A stretch of DNA of 64,000 bases from PWQG01 sp040882255 (GCA_040882255.1 JBBEBP010000023.1:1-64000), one strand, 5' to 3'. Numbered from the stretch's first letter, positions 25,082-34,746 are shown. The notes: generated by a model from the letters alone, not told the origin. Program-made: numbers and translations.

Positions 25082-26098
25082 ATGCACTTTCCCGGCGCCA
25101 ATATTCTCAGCGTCTCGCAGTTCGAGCGCGAAGACGTCGAAACCCTTTTCTCCGTGGCTGACAGTATGGAGCCTTATGCGCACCGCAAGCGCATGACCCA
25201 TGTGCTGGACGGCGCCATTCTCGGCAACATGTTTTTCGAGCCCAGTACACGCACCCGGATCAGCTTCGGCTGCGCCTTCAACCTGCTCGGCGGTGAGGTG
25301 CGCGAAACCACCGAGGTCTCTGCATCTTCGCTGAGCAAGGGCGAATCGCTGTACGACACGGCGCGGGTACTGAGCGGCTACAGCGACATCATCGTCATGC
25401 GCCATCCCCAGGCCGGCTCGGTGGCCGAGTTTGCCCGCGCCAGCCGCGTGCCGGTGCTCAATGCCGGCGACGGCCCCAACGAGCACCCCAGTCAGGCCCT
25501 GCTGGACCTCTACACCATACGCAAGGAGCTGCGCTCACGCCATCAACAGGTGGACGGCATGCACATCGCCATGATCGGTGACCTGCGCCATGGCCGCACC
25601 GTGCATTCGCTGTCGCAGTTGCTCCAGCTCTACGACAAGGTGCGATTCACGCTGATTTCCCCACCTGAGCTGCGTATGCCTGGCAGCATCGTGGAGAAAC
25701 TGCGCGAACACGGCCACGAGGTCGTGGAAACCGACGACATGGAGAACGGCCTGACCGGCAACGAAATCGTCTACCTGACCCGTATCCAGGAAGAGCGCTT
25801 CCACGATAAAGTGGAAGCCGATCTCTACCGTGGTCGCTTCCGCCTCAACCAGGCCATCTACACCCGCTACTGCCAGCCCAACACCGTGATCATGCACCCC
25901 ATGCCGCGTGATTCGCGAGCCGAGGCCAACGAGCTCGACAATGATCTGAACCAGCACCCCAACCTGGCCATTTTCCGCCAGGCTGACAACGGCGTGTTGA
26001 TCCGCATGGCCCTGTTCGCGCTGGTACTGGATGTGGCCGACCAGGTGGATGTCACATCGCGGCCCGTCAGCTGGTACACTGAAAGCCGCTTCGATTGA
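25082..26098 (+). CDS. pyrB: Aspartate carbamoyltransferase
   Basis: A 338-residue catalytic chain that makes carbamoyl-aspartate. The carbamoyl-phosphate loop FEPSTRTRISF is at about residues 52-62, with SLSKGESLYDT near 90 and HPMPRDSRAE near 275. It is longer than E. coli PyrB (311) and no pyrI or inactive dihydroorotase partner is adjacent, so it may be regulated differently. ATG 25082 gives the normal N-terminus. pyrC lies 21 kb away, so the pathway is dispersed. Confidence 0.95.
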   Translation: MHFPGANILSVSQFEREDVETLFSVADSMEPYAHRKRMTHVLDGAILGNMFFEPSTRTRISFGCAFNLLGGEVRETTEVSASSLSKGESLYDTARVLSGYSDIIVMRHPQAGSVAEFARASRVPVLNAGDGPNEHPSQALLDLYTIRKELRSRHQQVDGMHIAMIGDLRHGRTVHSLSQLLQLYDKVRFTLISPPELRMPGSIVEKLREHGHEVVETDDMENGLTGNEIVYLTRIQEERFHDKVEADLYRGRFRLNQAIYTRYCQPNTVIMHPMPRDSRAEANELDNDLNQHPNLAIFRQADNGVLIRMALFALVLDVADQVDVTSRPVSWYTESRFD

Positions 26099-26100
26099 AG

Positions 26101-26330
26101 ATGATCTCGCGAAGAACGCAGGGAGAAAGTGCTTGTTGATCTCGCAGAGAGCGCAGAGAACGCGGAGAAAGAGAGCTTGTTGATCTCGCGGAGAGCGCAG
26201 AGAACGCAGAGAAACATGGTATGAACCTCTTGGCGATCTTGGCGATCTTGGCGAGATCCCGACAGCGACCCTGGCGATCTTGGCGAGATCCCGACATTGA
26301 TCTTTGCGATCCTGGCGAGAGCACAACAAC
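26101..26330. repeat. Head-to-head short repeat arrays
   Basis: Three forward units of about 35-44 bp (TGATCTCGCGGAGAGCGCAG..., first unit shorter) at 26101-26220 are followed by three reverse-type units of about 32 bp (TTGGCGATCTTGGCGAGATC...) at 26226-26325. The two arrays are related in opposite orientation, so the region is a loose inverted repeat. Related sequence recurs at 39940-39970 and 40060-40105. It fills the pyrB-pilU gap except for the pilU leader. Confidence 0.85.
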
Positions 26331-26397
26331 GACCCATTGATTGCTCTGAAGAGCCAGAATAAAAGTACCAGAAAAACAATACAGTACGGAGGTATTC

Positions 26398-27522
26398 ATG
26401 GGATTCAGGGATCTATTGCGTATCATGGTGGAGAAGGAAGGTTCGGACCTGTTCCTCTCCACCGGCGCGCCGCCCAGCATCAAGGCATTCGGGAAAATGG
26501 TCCCGCTGGGCTCACAGAAGCTGCCCGGGGCGGCCATCAAGAAAATTGCCTGGCAGATCATGAACGATGAACAGATCGCCGATTTCGAAAAAAATCCCGA
26601 AATGAACCTGGCCATCGCCGAGCCGGATGTGGGCCGCTTCCGCGTCAACATCTTCCGCCAGCGCGGCGAGATCGGCATGGTGGTACGCCACATCAAGACC
26701 GAACTGCCGGACTGGCGGGCCCTGGGCCTGCCGGAGACGCTTCCCGAACTGGTCATGAACAAGCGCGGGCTGATCCTGTTCGTGGGCGGTACCGGCTCCG
26801 GCAAATCGACCTCGCTGGCCGCGCTGATGGACTACCGCAACGAGAACAGCGACGGCCACATCATCACCATCGAGGACCCGGTCGAGTTCATCCATCCTCA
26901 CAAGGGCTGCATCGTGAACCAGCGTGAAGTGGGCATGGATACGGCCAGCTACGAGGAAGCCCTGAAGAACACACTACGCCAGGCGCCGGATGTCATTCTC
27001 ATCGGCGAGATCCGCACGCGGGAAACCATGGAACACGCCCTGGCCTTTGCCGAAACCGGCCACCTGTGCCTGTCCACCCTGCACGCCAACAACGCCAACC
27101 AGGCGCTGGACCGGATCATCAACTTCTTCCCGGAGGAGCGCCACAAACAACTGTTTCTGGACCTGTCGCTGAACCTGCGCGGCCTGGTTTCCCAACGCCT
27201 GATTCCCACGCCGGATGGCAAGCGCGCCGCCGCCATCGAGATCCTGCTGGGCACACCGCGCGTGCAGGACCTGATCAAGAACGGCAAGGTCGACGAAATC
27301 CGCGAGGTCATGGAGAAATCCGAGGAACAGGGCATGAAGACGTTCGACTCTGCCCTGTTCGACCTCTACAAGGCCGACCGCATATCACTGGAGGAAGCCC
27401 TGAAGAACGCCGATTCCAAGAACAACCTGCGCCTCAAGGTCCAGCTCGCCGACGGCGACACGCCCTCGGCGGACGAGGATGACGAGAGCGGCCTGTCACT
27501 GACGCCCAAGGACGGACTCTGA
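26398..27522 (+). CDS. pilU: PilT-family twitching motility ATPase, PilU type
   Basis: A 374-residue hexameric retraction ATPase acting at the inner-membrane base of type IV pili. Walker A GGTGSGKST lies near residue 129, the Walker B and His-box region in GEIRTRETMEHAL, and AETGHLCLSTLHANN follows. The N-terminus (LLRIMVEKEGSDLFLS) resembles PilU more than PilT. pilT, its usual neighbour, is not in this window. The Asp/Glu-rich C-terminal extension is typical of PilU. The start follows GGAGGT. The amidase gene begins two bases after the stop codon. Confidence 0.9.
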   Translation: MGFRDLLRIMVEKEGSDLFLSTGAPPSIKAFGKMVPLGSQKLPGAAIKKIAWQIMNDEQIADFEKNPEMNLAIAEPDVGRFRVNIFRQRGEIGMVVRHIKTELPDWRALGLPETLPELVMNKRGLILFVGGTGSGKSTSLAALMDYRNENSDGHIITIEDPVEFIHPHKGCIVNQREVGMDTASYEEALKNTLRQAPDVILIGEIRTRETMEHALAFAETGHLCLSTLHANNANQALDRIINFFPEERHKQLFLDLSLNLRGLVSQRLIPTPDGKRAAAIEILLGTPRVQDLIKNGKVDEIREVMEKSEEQGMKTFDSALFDLYKADRISLEEALKNADSKNNLRLKVQLADGDTPSADEDDESGLSLTPKDGL

Positions 27523-27524
27523 AC

Positions 27525-28895
27525 ATGGCGGGCCGCGAGGAATACCTGCGCCACGACGCCATCGGACTGGCCTCTATGATCCAGACTGGGAAGGCTTCCC
27601 CGGCCGAACTGCTGGAAACGGCCATCGGGCTGTCCGAGGAACACAATCCCGAACTCAACGCCATCGTGCACAGCGCCTGCGACGAGGCCCGCGCCAGCGC
27701 GGCCGCACTGGCAAGTACACCGCCGGACGAGCGCATGCCCCTGCGGGGCGTACCCTTCCTGATCAAGGACATGAGCGCGGTGGCCGGTTGGCCGCAGACC
27801 TGCGGCAGCCGGCTGTTCGCGGACCAGCGGGCCGAGGCGGACAGTGCCGTGGCAAAGCGCTTCCGCGAGGCGGGACTGCTGACCTTCGGCAAGACCAATA
27901 TCCCCGAGCTGTGCCTGACCATCACCACGGAAAGTGCCCTGTACGGACCCTGCCAGAACCCCCTGGCACCGGGACATTCTCCCGGGGGCTCCAGCGGTGG
28001 CAGCGCCGCGGCGGTGGCGGCCGGTATCGTGCCGGCCGCCCACGGCACCGACGGCGGCGGATCGATACGCGTGCCCGCCTCCTGCTGCGGGCTGTTCGGG
28101 CTCAAACCCAGCCGCGGCCTGACCGTCGTCGAGCCGGACGTGGGCAGCGCCTGGAGCGGGATGAGTGTGCATCACGTGCTGACCCGCAGCGTACGCGACA
28201 GCGCCGCCTTCCTGGATGTGCTGCGCCTGGACGGGCCGGACTGGTTTGCGCTGCCCGCCTTCAATGAATCCTACTACCAGAGCCATACCCGTCGGCCGGG
28301 CCGACTGCGTATTGCGCTGCAGCGCCAGCATCCGGGGGACGCACCGGTACACGAAGACTGCCTGGCCGCAGTAGAGCGCGCTGCCCGTCTGTGCGAGGAC
28401 GCCGGCATGGTGATTGAGGAGCAGCGCCCGCCCGTGGACTACGAGGCGCTGGGCCGGGCCATGGGCACGCTGATCAATGTCCATGTGGCCCAGATCATCG
28501 CCCCGGCCCTGGGCGATGAAGGGCCCGCCGCACTGGAGCAGACGCCCCTGGAGGAGGCTACCCGCCGCATGGCCGCGCGCGGGCTGGTGACCACCGCCAC
28601 CGATTATCTGGCGGCGCTGGATACCCTGAAACTGGCGGAGCGGCAAATGACCGCCTTCCACGAACACTACGACCTGGTGCTGTCACCGGTACTGAGCCTG
28701 CCACCACCGGAACTCGGCTGGCTCGACATGAACGGCGACATTCGCGAGTATGCCGCGCGCTTCAACCGCTACAGCGGTTTCACGGCGCTGTATAACGGCA
28801 CCGGACAGCCCAGCGTGTCAGTGCCCGTACACCGCACGGCGGACGGACACCCGGTGGGGGCCATGCTCAGCGCCGCCTGGGGCAATGACCATTAA
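27525..28895 (+). CDS. Amidase signature protein, C-terminally truncated
   Basis: A 456-residue amidase signature enzyme that hydrolyses an amide of unknown identity. The catalytic lysine is in FLIKDM (about residue 84), the Ser-rich region is SPGGSSGGSAAAVAAG, and the nucleophile region is HGTDGGGSIRVPAS. The stop TAA at 28893-28895 interrupts the usual C-terminal helix: the same frame continues LLQLGALLESMDDSGYARPA to a TGA at 28956-28958. I read this as a recent nonsense mutation removing about 21 residues. The core is intact, so partial function is possible. Confidence 0.8.
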   Translation: MAGREEYLRHDAIGLASMIQTGKASPAELLETAIGLSEEHNPELNAIVHSACDEARASAAALASTPPDERMPLRGVPFLIKDMSAVAGWPQTCGSRLFADQRAEADSAVAKRFREAGLLTFGKTNIPELCLTITTESALYGPCQNPLAPGHSPGGSSGGSAAAVAAGIVPAAHGTDGGGSIRVPASCCGLFGLKPSRGLTVVEPDVGSAWSGMSVHHVLTRSVRDSAAFLDVLRLDGPDWFALPAFNESYYQSHTRRPGRLRIALQRQHPGDAPVHEDCLAAVERAARLCEDAGMVIEEQRPPVDYEALGRAMGTLINVHVAQIIAPALGDEGPAALEQTPLEEATRRMAARGLVTTATDYLAALDTLKLAERQMTAFHEHYDLVLSPVLSLPPPELGWLDMNGDIREYAARFNRYSGFTALYNGTGQPSVSVPVHRTADGHPVGAMLSAAWGNDH

Positions 28896-29005
28896 CTGCT
28901 GCAACTCGGTGCGCTGCTGGAGAGCATGGATGACAGCGGCTACGCCCGACCGGCCTGACCGCGCCCTTACCGTCCGGCCTGCCACTGCCATCACTGCCCC
29001 CCGGC

Positions 29006-29014
29006 TGCTATAAT
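29006..29014 (+). promoter_or_regulatory. ppa: Extended -10 promoter of ppa
   Basis: TGCTATAAT is a perfect extended -10 element 51 bp upstream of the ppa start codon. No good -35 hexamer is placed correctly, as is common for extended -10 promoters. Confidence 0.6.
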
Positions 29015-29064
29015 GCGCGCCGTTTGTAACCCGTACCATTACAGGAAGAAGGAATTCTCAAGCG

Positions 29065-29679
29065 ATGAGCAATGAACCGTACAACCGCTGGCGCCCGCAC
29101 CCCTGGCACGGACTGGACGTGGGCCCGGATGCGCCCCGCACCGTGCACGCTTACATCGAGATCGCCCCCTCGGACGAGATCAAGTACGAAGTCGACAAGG
29201 ACACCGGCTTCCTGCGCGTGGACCGCCCGCAGCGCACCTCCTCGCGGCACCCCACCCCGTACGGCTTCATTCCCCGCACCTATTGTGGCGAACGCGTCAA
29301 GGCGCTCATGCCGAAGGCCGAGTGCGGCGATGGCGACCCGCTGGACATCTGCGTGGTCAGCGATCTGCCCATCGAGCGAACTGACGTGCTGATGAACGCG
29401 AAGGTGATCGGCGGGCTGCCGATGCTGGATGATGGAGAGGCCGATGACAAGATCATTGCCGTACTGGAGAAGGACTGGGTTTACGGAGAGATCAACGACA
29501 TCAAGGAATTACCCCCCATCCTGGTCGAACGCCTTGCCCACTACTTCCTGACCTACAAGCAGGTACCGGGCAAGAGCAACAAGGTGGAAATCGGACCGGC
29601 CTACGGCTACGAGCACGCCGCCCGGGTGGTGGAAGCCTCCATCGCCGACTACAACGCCGGGTTCCCGGCGCAGGACTGA
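29065..29679 (+). CDS. ppa: Inorganic pyrophosphatase (family I)
   Basis: A 204-residue Mg-dependent soluble enzyme that hydrolyses pyrophosphate and pulls biosynthetic reactions forward. Family I residues are present in YGFIPRTYCG, the signature DGDPLDICVV (about residues 91-100), and DDKIIAVLEKD. The N-terminus is some 25 residues longer than E. coli Ppa. It has its own extended -10 promoter. It converges with the XdhC-like gene 14 bp downstream. Confidence 0.95.
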   Translation: MSNEPYNRWRPHPWHGLDVGPDAPRTVHAYIEIAPSDEIKYEVDKDTGFLRVDRPQRTSSRHPTPYGFIPRTYCGERVKALMPKAECGDGDPLDICVVSDLPIERTDVLMNAKVIGGLPMLDDGEADDKIIAVLEKDWVYGEINDIKELPPILVERLAHYFLTYKQVPGKSNKVEIGPAYGYEHAARVVEASIADYNAGFPAQD

Positions 29680-29693
29680 ATGCCCCCGGCCTG

Positions 29694-30698
29694 TCAGCCG
29701 GCCGCCCGGGCCGCCTGGCGGGCTTCCACCTCCCTGCCATAACGAACGGCGGTGATCTCTGCCATGACGGCGATGGCGATCTCGGCCGGCGTCTTGCTGC
29801 CGATCGGGAAACCGATCGGTGCATGCAGGCGTTCTATCTGCGCCGCACTCAGACCCAGTTCCGGCAGACGCTCACGCCGCGCCGCAGAGGTGCGGTCCGA
29901 GCCCATCGCGCCGACGTAGAAGGCGTCGGTTTTCAGCGCTTCCATCAAGGCCATGTCGTCGACCCGCGGGTCGTGGGCCAGGGCCACGATGCCGCTGAAG
30001 GGATTGGCGAAACGCTCGCGCACCACGTCGTCAGGCATATCCGGCACGGTCTCCACACCGGACAGCTCCCAGTTTTCCAGGTAGGCCGGGCGCGGATCGC
30101 ACAGGGTCACATCATAGTCCAGCGCCAGGGCCATCTGCGCCACATACCGCGCCACATCGCCGGCGCCCAGCAGAAGCAGACGATAACGCGGGCTCAGACC
30201 GTGAACCAGTTGCTGTTCGTCGTACTGCACTACGGGCTCGTCCGTGCCATCGCGATGGCTGATGCGGCCATCCAGCAGGTCGACGATGCGGCTGACCCGC
30301 CGATGCGCGGCCAGCGCCTCGTCCAGTTCGGCAAACACGCGGCTGTTCTCCGGCTCCGGGGCAATCCACTCCAGCAGGACGTGCAACTGCCCACCGCAGG
30401 GCAGGCGGAGCCGGGCAGCCTCTTCGGCCGTGATACCGTAGCGGATGATGAAGGGCCGCCCTTCTTTCTCATGACGGGCCCGCAGACTGCCGTCCTGCAG
30501 TTGTTCGAGGAAGTCCTCCTCGATACAGCCTCCGGAGATCGACCCTGCCAGCTCCCCGTCCGGGGTACAGGCCATCATCGCGCCGACCGGCCGCGGCGAT
30601 GAGCCCCAGGTTTTCAGGATGGTGCATAACCACACCGGCGAGCCGCCCTCCAGCCACTGGCGGGTCCGGGAAATCACATGTTGCTGACTGCTCTGCAT
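29694..30698 (-). CDS. XdhC/CoxI family protein
   Basis: A 334-residue protein with the N-terminal XdhC domain (ILKTWGSSPRPVGAMMA and SGGCIEEDFL) and a C-terminal Rossmann domain starting LLLLGAGDVARYVA (about residue 185) and ending SKTPAEIAIAVMAEI. Members bind molybdenum cofactor and insert it, after sulfuration, into xanthine-dehydrogenase-type enzymes. No target enzyme is encoded nearby; the MocA-like gene at 15129 is the other Mo-related gene. ATG 30698 fits the family N-terminus but has a weak ribosome-binding site. Confidence 0.88.
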   Translation of the reverse strand: MQSSQQHVISRTRQWLEGGSPVWLCTILKTWGSSPRPVGAMMACTPDGELAGSISGGCIEEDFLEQLQDGSLRARHEKEGRPFIIRYGITAEEAARLRLPCGGQLHVLLEWIAPEPENSRVFAELDEALAAHRRVSRIVDLLDGRISHRDGTDEPVVQYDEQQLVHGLSPRYRLLLLGAGDVARYVAQMALALDYDVTLCDPRPAYLENWELSGVETVPDMPDDVVRERFANPFSGIVALAHDPRVDDMALMEALKTDAFYVGAMGSDRTSAARRERLPELGLSAAQIERLHAPIGFPIGSKTPAEIAIAVMAEITAVRYGREVEARQAARAAG

Positions 30699-30874
30699 GG
30701 AACGCCACACTCTCACTGCTTTCGCGGGATGCTCATCATAAAGCGCCTGACAGATTTCGCAAGCGTGAGTCCGGCGACCAACTCACAGAGGAAATAACCG
30801 ATCATTCTTCAGTCGCCTGTGATAAACTCCGTCGCCTTCTACCGACCCACGGTTACCGGACAGGACACGACAGC

Positions 30875-31933
30875 ATGCCGCCATCCGCCACCGTCCATGT
30901 GCTGATCTGTGACGACTCGCCCCTGGCGCGCAAGCAGATGGCCCGCTCCCTGCCGCCGGAATGGCCGGTCGCGGTCCGCTTTGCCCAGGGCGGGGCAGAA
31001 GCGCTGGACATCATCCGTGCCGGTGGCGCTGATGTCCTGTTCCTGGATCTCAACATGCCGGATGTCAACGGTTACGACGTACTCGCGGCGATTCATCGGG
31101 ACAATCTGCCCTGCATGGTGCTGATTGTCTCCGGGGACGCCCAGCCACAGGCACGCAAATGGGCTCTGGACAGGGGAGCGCTGGAATTCATCGGCAAGCC
31201 TGTGGACCGGGAGCAGCTTCGGGCCATCCTGCAGCAACTCGGGTTGATGACACCGGACAGTGTTGGCACCAATGCATGCCAGAGCATGGCCGAGCTACCC
31301 AATCCCGAGTTTCAGGATGTGATCCGGGAGGTCGTCAATATCGCCATGGGGCAGGCCGGCGGACGCCTTGGCACACTCCTGGACACCTTCATCACCCTCC
31401 CCATACCGCTGGTGCATCAGACCATTTATTCCGACCTGCTGGGCCTGCTCTCCGTGCAGGGCGAGAGCAACCTCTACGCGGTGTCTCAGGGCTTCTCCGC
31501 ACGCGGACTCAGCGGGGAAGCGATACTGCTGATGACACGGCAGGACCTGGAGCGCCTGCACCTGCCACACAACAGCATCGCGGCGGACCGCACTGCGGCG
31601 GGTGACGAGAAAAACCGCCTGCTCAGTGTGTTGGTCGATGTCTGCGGCCTGCTGGCGGGCAGTTGCCTGCGCGGCATCAGCGAGCAACTGGACCTGCACT
31701 TCAATCACAGCTATCCGGTGATCCTGGGCGAGGACCGCAGCCTGGACTCGCTGATCGGCGACGAGTCCGCCGGGCAGGAGGTGCTGGTTGTGGAAATCTG
31801 CTACCGGCTGGAACCCGACATCGTCTGCGACCTGCTGATCGCCTTTACCGCCGACTCCATCCCGGTACTCGAGCAACGCGCCTCGCTGCTGCGGCAGGAG
31901 ACCGAGTGGGAAGAGAGGAACCCCTCGCCATGA
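30875..31933 (+). CDS. Response regulator with CheC/CheX-like output domain
   Basis: A 352-residue protein. Residues 8-125 form a receiver domain (ICDDSPLARK, phospho-acceptor Asp in VLFLDLNMP, KP near residue 110). Residues 145-340 resemble CheC/CheX phosphatases: DVIREVVN fits D-x3-E-x2-N, and a proline follows after 22 residues, which is the active-site pattern that dephosphorylates CheY-type receivers. The second CheC half-site (DVCGLLAG) is degenerate. The gene overlaps the downstream cyclase gene by four bases (ATGA), so the two probably work in one signalling path. Confidence 0.85.
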   Translation: MPPSATVHVLICDDSPLARKQMARSLPPEWPVAVRFAQGGAEALDIIRAGGADVLFLDLNMPDVNGYDVLAAIHRDNLPCMVLIVSGDAQPQARKWALDRGALEFIGKPVDREQLRAILQQLGLMTPDSVGTNACQSMAELPNPEFQDVIREVVNIAMGQAGGRLGTLLDTFITLPIPLVHQTIYSDLLGLLSVQGESNLYAVSQGFSARGLSGEAILLMTRQDLERLHLPHNSIAADRTAAGDEKNRLLSVLVDVCGLLAGSCLRGISEQLDLHFNHSYPVILGEDRSLDSLIGDESAGQEVLVVEICYRLEPDIVCDLLIAFTADSIPVLEQRASLLRQETEWEERNPSP

Positions 31934-32907
31934 CACCAACCGAAAACAACGACATGCATCTGCTGCTGCAGTTGCTGCGGACCCTGGATGTCGGCCTGGT
32001 CATGGTGGACCGGGACCACCGAATCCGTCTGTGGAACAGTTTCATGGAAAGCCACAGCGGCATCCACACCGGTGACGCTGTCGGCACCAACCTGTTCTCG
32101 CTGTTTCCCGAGTTGCCGGAGGACTGGCTCAAGGCCCGTATCGACGCCGCCTTCTCCCTGCAGAGCCGCAGCCATTCCATCTGGCAGCTGCACCGCCGCC
32201 TGTTCGACTTCAAGAGTTCGCGGCCACTGACCGGGCGCTCCCAGATGATGTACCAGAATGTATCGATGATCCCCATCACGGATGTAGACAAAACCGTGTC
32301 CCGGGTCGGATTGATTATCTATGACGTGACCGAGATGGCCACCAGCAAGATGGCTCTGGAAACGGCCAACCGGTCCCTGGAAACGCTCAGCCGCACGGAC
32401 CCGTTGACCGCCCTCTTCAACCGGGGGTACTGGGAAGAATGCCTGCTGACTGAATTCCGCCGCTGCCAGCGCGGCAGGACCCGTTCCTCACTGCTCCTGC
32501 TGGATATCGACCACTTCAAGCCGGTCAACGACACCCTGGGGCATCAGGCCGGCGATGAAGTAATCCGGGAAGTGGCCGATCTGCTGAAGCAGACCGCCCG
32601 GGCCACAGACACTGCCGGACGCTATGGCGGGGAGGAGTTCGCACTGATCCTGCCCGATACCACGAAAGAGGATGCGCTGCAGATGGCGGAACGGCTGCGC
32701 AAACTCATTGCCGGACACCCGATGGACTGCGGCAGCGAGACCATCCGGATCACCGTCAGCCTGGGCGTCTGTGAATTCAATGACACGCTCACCGACTACC
32801 GGCAGTGGATTGAATGCACGGACCGGGCGCTCTACCGCGCCAAGGAAGGCGGCCGCAATCGCAGCTGCGCCTCGCTGGACGACAACTGCGATGACATCGC
32901 CGGCTGA
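31930..32907 (+). CDS. PAS-GGDEF diguanylate cyclase
   Basis: A 325-residue soluble protein. A PAS sensor domain (about residues 15-130) with VGLVMVDRDHRIRLWNS is followed by a coiled linker and a GGDEF domain with the active GGEEF motif in GRYGGEEFALIL. An RxxD inhibitory site (RATD) sits five residues upstream, predicting product feedback. It makes cyclic di-GMP. The start overlaps the stop of the response regulator gene, so the receiver/phosphatase-like protein likely controls it or its partner. Its stop abuts the convergent PQQ gene. Confidence 0.92.
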   Translation: MTPTENNDMHLLLQLLRTLDVGLVMVDRDHRIRLWNSFMESHSGIHTGDAVGTNLFSLFPELPEDWLKARIDAAFSLQSRSHSIWQLHRRLFDFKSSRPLTGRSQMMYQNVSMIPITDVDKTVSRVGLIIYDVTEMATSKMALETANRSLETLSRTDPLTALFNRGYWEECLLTEFRRCQRGRTRSSLLLLDIDHFKPVNDTLGHQAGDEVIREVADLLKQTARATDTAGRYGGEEFALILPDTTKEDALQMAERLRKLIAGHPMDCGSETIRITVSLGVCEFNDTLTDYRQWIECTDRALYRAKEGGRNRSCASLDDNCDDIAG

Positions 32908-34746
32908 TCAATCCTGCGGCAGGCGGAACACCAGCACGGCATTGCCGGGCAGCTGACCGAAGCCACCGTAGCCGGCATTGACGATCATGTAGTCACCACT
33001 GAACACGGGACCGGTGGCATCGAACGCACCGCCCTGCGCTGCCACGCCATTGATCGTCTCGTACTGGCGATTGCTGTCGTACTCCCAGATCACCTCGCCG
33101 GTCTCCGGGTCGTGGGCAAACAGGTGTCCGCTCAACGAACCACTCATGACGAAATCGGGGCCGCTGCTGGACGGGGCGGAGTACTGGTCGAAACAGCCCC
33201 GCTGGTCCTCCCCGCAGCGCTCCGGCGCCGGCGTGTACCAGAGGCTCTCGCCGGTCTTCATGTCGATAGCATGCAGGCCCGGCTGGCGGGGAAAATCGCC
33301 TTCCGCAATGGCACGATCCGCCACCGGCACGAACAGTACATCACCCATGTGGGTCATGCCCCAGTGGATACCGCCCAGCGCACTGCCACGGCCCACCCGG
33401 GTTTCCCACAGAACATCGCCCTTGCGGTCCGGGTCCAGGCCAAAGACCACGCCGCCCTTGGTGCCCGCGACCACTATTTCGCGTCCATCGGACAGCGTCA
33501 CCGGCAGGATGGGCGCCCCGATATCGACATCGGGGCCGGGATCGGGACAGTTGGGGTGATTGTCGCTCATGGTGCAGCCCATGTGGAACGCATCATCGCT
33601 CATCGTCTGGTATACCCAGCGCATAGCCCCGGTATGGATATCGAAGGCGATCACCGCGTCGCTGGTATCGGAGGTCGGGCGCGAATAGTTCTGGCCGGTG
33701 CCGGCGTAGACCACGTCACGTGACGGGTCGATGCTGGGCGCCTGCCAGATCGGGGCGCCGGAAGGGGCCAGCACCGGATTGCCCAGCGGGTTCTCGCCGA
33801 CCTGACGCGCCTCCTCCATGACCCAGGTGTGCCACAGCTTGCTGCCACTGTTCAGGTCATATACCGCCACGTTGCCGCGGAACGTGCAGCAGTGGTGATC
33901 GGGGCGTGCCGCCCCGCTGACTTCTCCCGAGGACACCGGCACGAAGATCCGGTTGCCATGCACCACCGGCGAACCGGTACTGCGGGCCCAGGGGTTATCG
34001 TCCACATCATCCCACCACAGCCGTTCGCCATCGCGGGCGTCAAGCACATACAGGCGGTTGCTGCCGTCCGCCACCACGGCCAGGTGACGGTCCAGCGCTT
34101 CCGAATACACCACTGGAATGGCGGCGCGCACGCCGGTGATGGCCGGGAAGGTCCAGTAGGCACAGCCACTCTCCAGGTCCATGGCATAGACGGTGCCGCT
34201 GGGACTGCCCATGAACATCGTGCCGCTGATCACCACGGGCTGGGCACGGACCGCATTCGCCCCCTCGACGCCAAAGGCCCAGGCCAGTTCCAGCTGATCC
34301 AGGTTGCCGGCATTGATGCGGGTGCCTTCGGCCGACTGGTGGCGGCTGTTGCCCGCATCATTGCCCCAGGCACTCCAGTTGGCAGCCGCCGAGACATCCA
34401 GGGGCGGCATGGAGCTGCTGCACATGGCAATGTCCTGCATGGGAGAGGCATTGTACTCGCCGCCGGACAGGTACTCGGACAGCACGATGACCTGCTCTTC
34501 ACTGAGCGCCGCCGCCTGGGCCTGCATGACGCCGTCGGTCAGCGCGTGGTGAATGCTGTTGGCGTTGTAGGAGCCCAGCGCCTCACGGTTCGGGGTGCGC
34601 ACGTCATCCGGATCGGCATGACAGGTGGCACAGTACTGCTCGTACAGATCCGCTCCCGCTGATTCGGCGGCCCGGACGGACTGTCCGCCCGCAACCAGCA
34701 GCACCAGTGTGGCGGCGGCGATGAAACGCTTGTTTTGACTGAACAC
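32908..34746 (-). CDS. Secreted PQQ dehydrogenase with fused cytochrome c (PVA-dehydrogenase-like)
   Basis: A 612-residue periplasmic protein. Signal peptide (about residues 1-26), then a class I cytochrome c domain with the haem motif CATCH near residue 38, then an eight-bladed PQQ beta-propeller from about residue 125. Architecture and propeller sequence resemble 'polyvinyl-alcohol dehydrogenase (cytochrome)', where electrons pass from PQQ to the attached haem. The real substrate is unknown. I chose GTG 34746, preceded by GGGGAGAG at spacing 6; an ATG 16 codons earlier gives a poorer signal peptide. Confidence 0.82.
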   Translation of the reverse strand: MFSQNKRFIAAATLVLLVAGGQSVRAAESAGADLYEQYCATCHADPDDVRTPNREALGSYNANSIHHALTDGVMQAQAAALSEEQVIVLSEYLSGGEYNASPMQDIAMCSSSMPPLDVSAAANWSAWGNDAGNSRHQSAEGTRINAGNLDQLELAWAFGVEGANAVRAQPVVISGTMFMGSPSGTVYAMDLESGCAYWTFPAITGVRAAIPVVYSEALDRHLAVVADGSNRLYVLDARDGERLWWDDVDDNPWARSTGSPVVHGNRIFVPVSSGEVSGAARPDHHCCTFRGNVAVYDLNSGSKLWHTWVMEEARQVGENPLGNPVLAPSGAPIWQAPSIDPSRDVVYAGTGQNYSRPTSDTSDAVIAFDIHTGAMRWVYQTMSDDAFHMGCTMSDNHPNCPDPGPDVDIGAPILPVTLSDGREIVVAGTKGGVVFGLDPDRKGDVLWETRVGRGSALGGIHWGMTHMGDVLFVPVADRAIAEGDFPRQPGLHAIDMKTGESLWYTPAPERCGEDQRGCFDQYSAPSSSGPDFVMSGSLSGHLFAHDPETGEVIWEYDSNRQYETINGVAAQGGAFDATGPVFSGDYMIVNAGYGGFGQLPGNAVLVFRLPQD

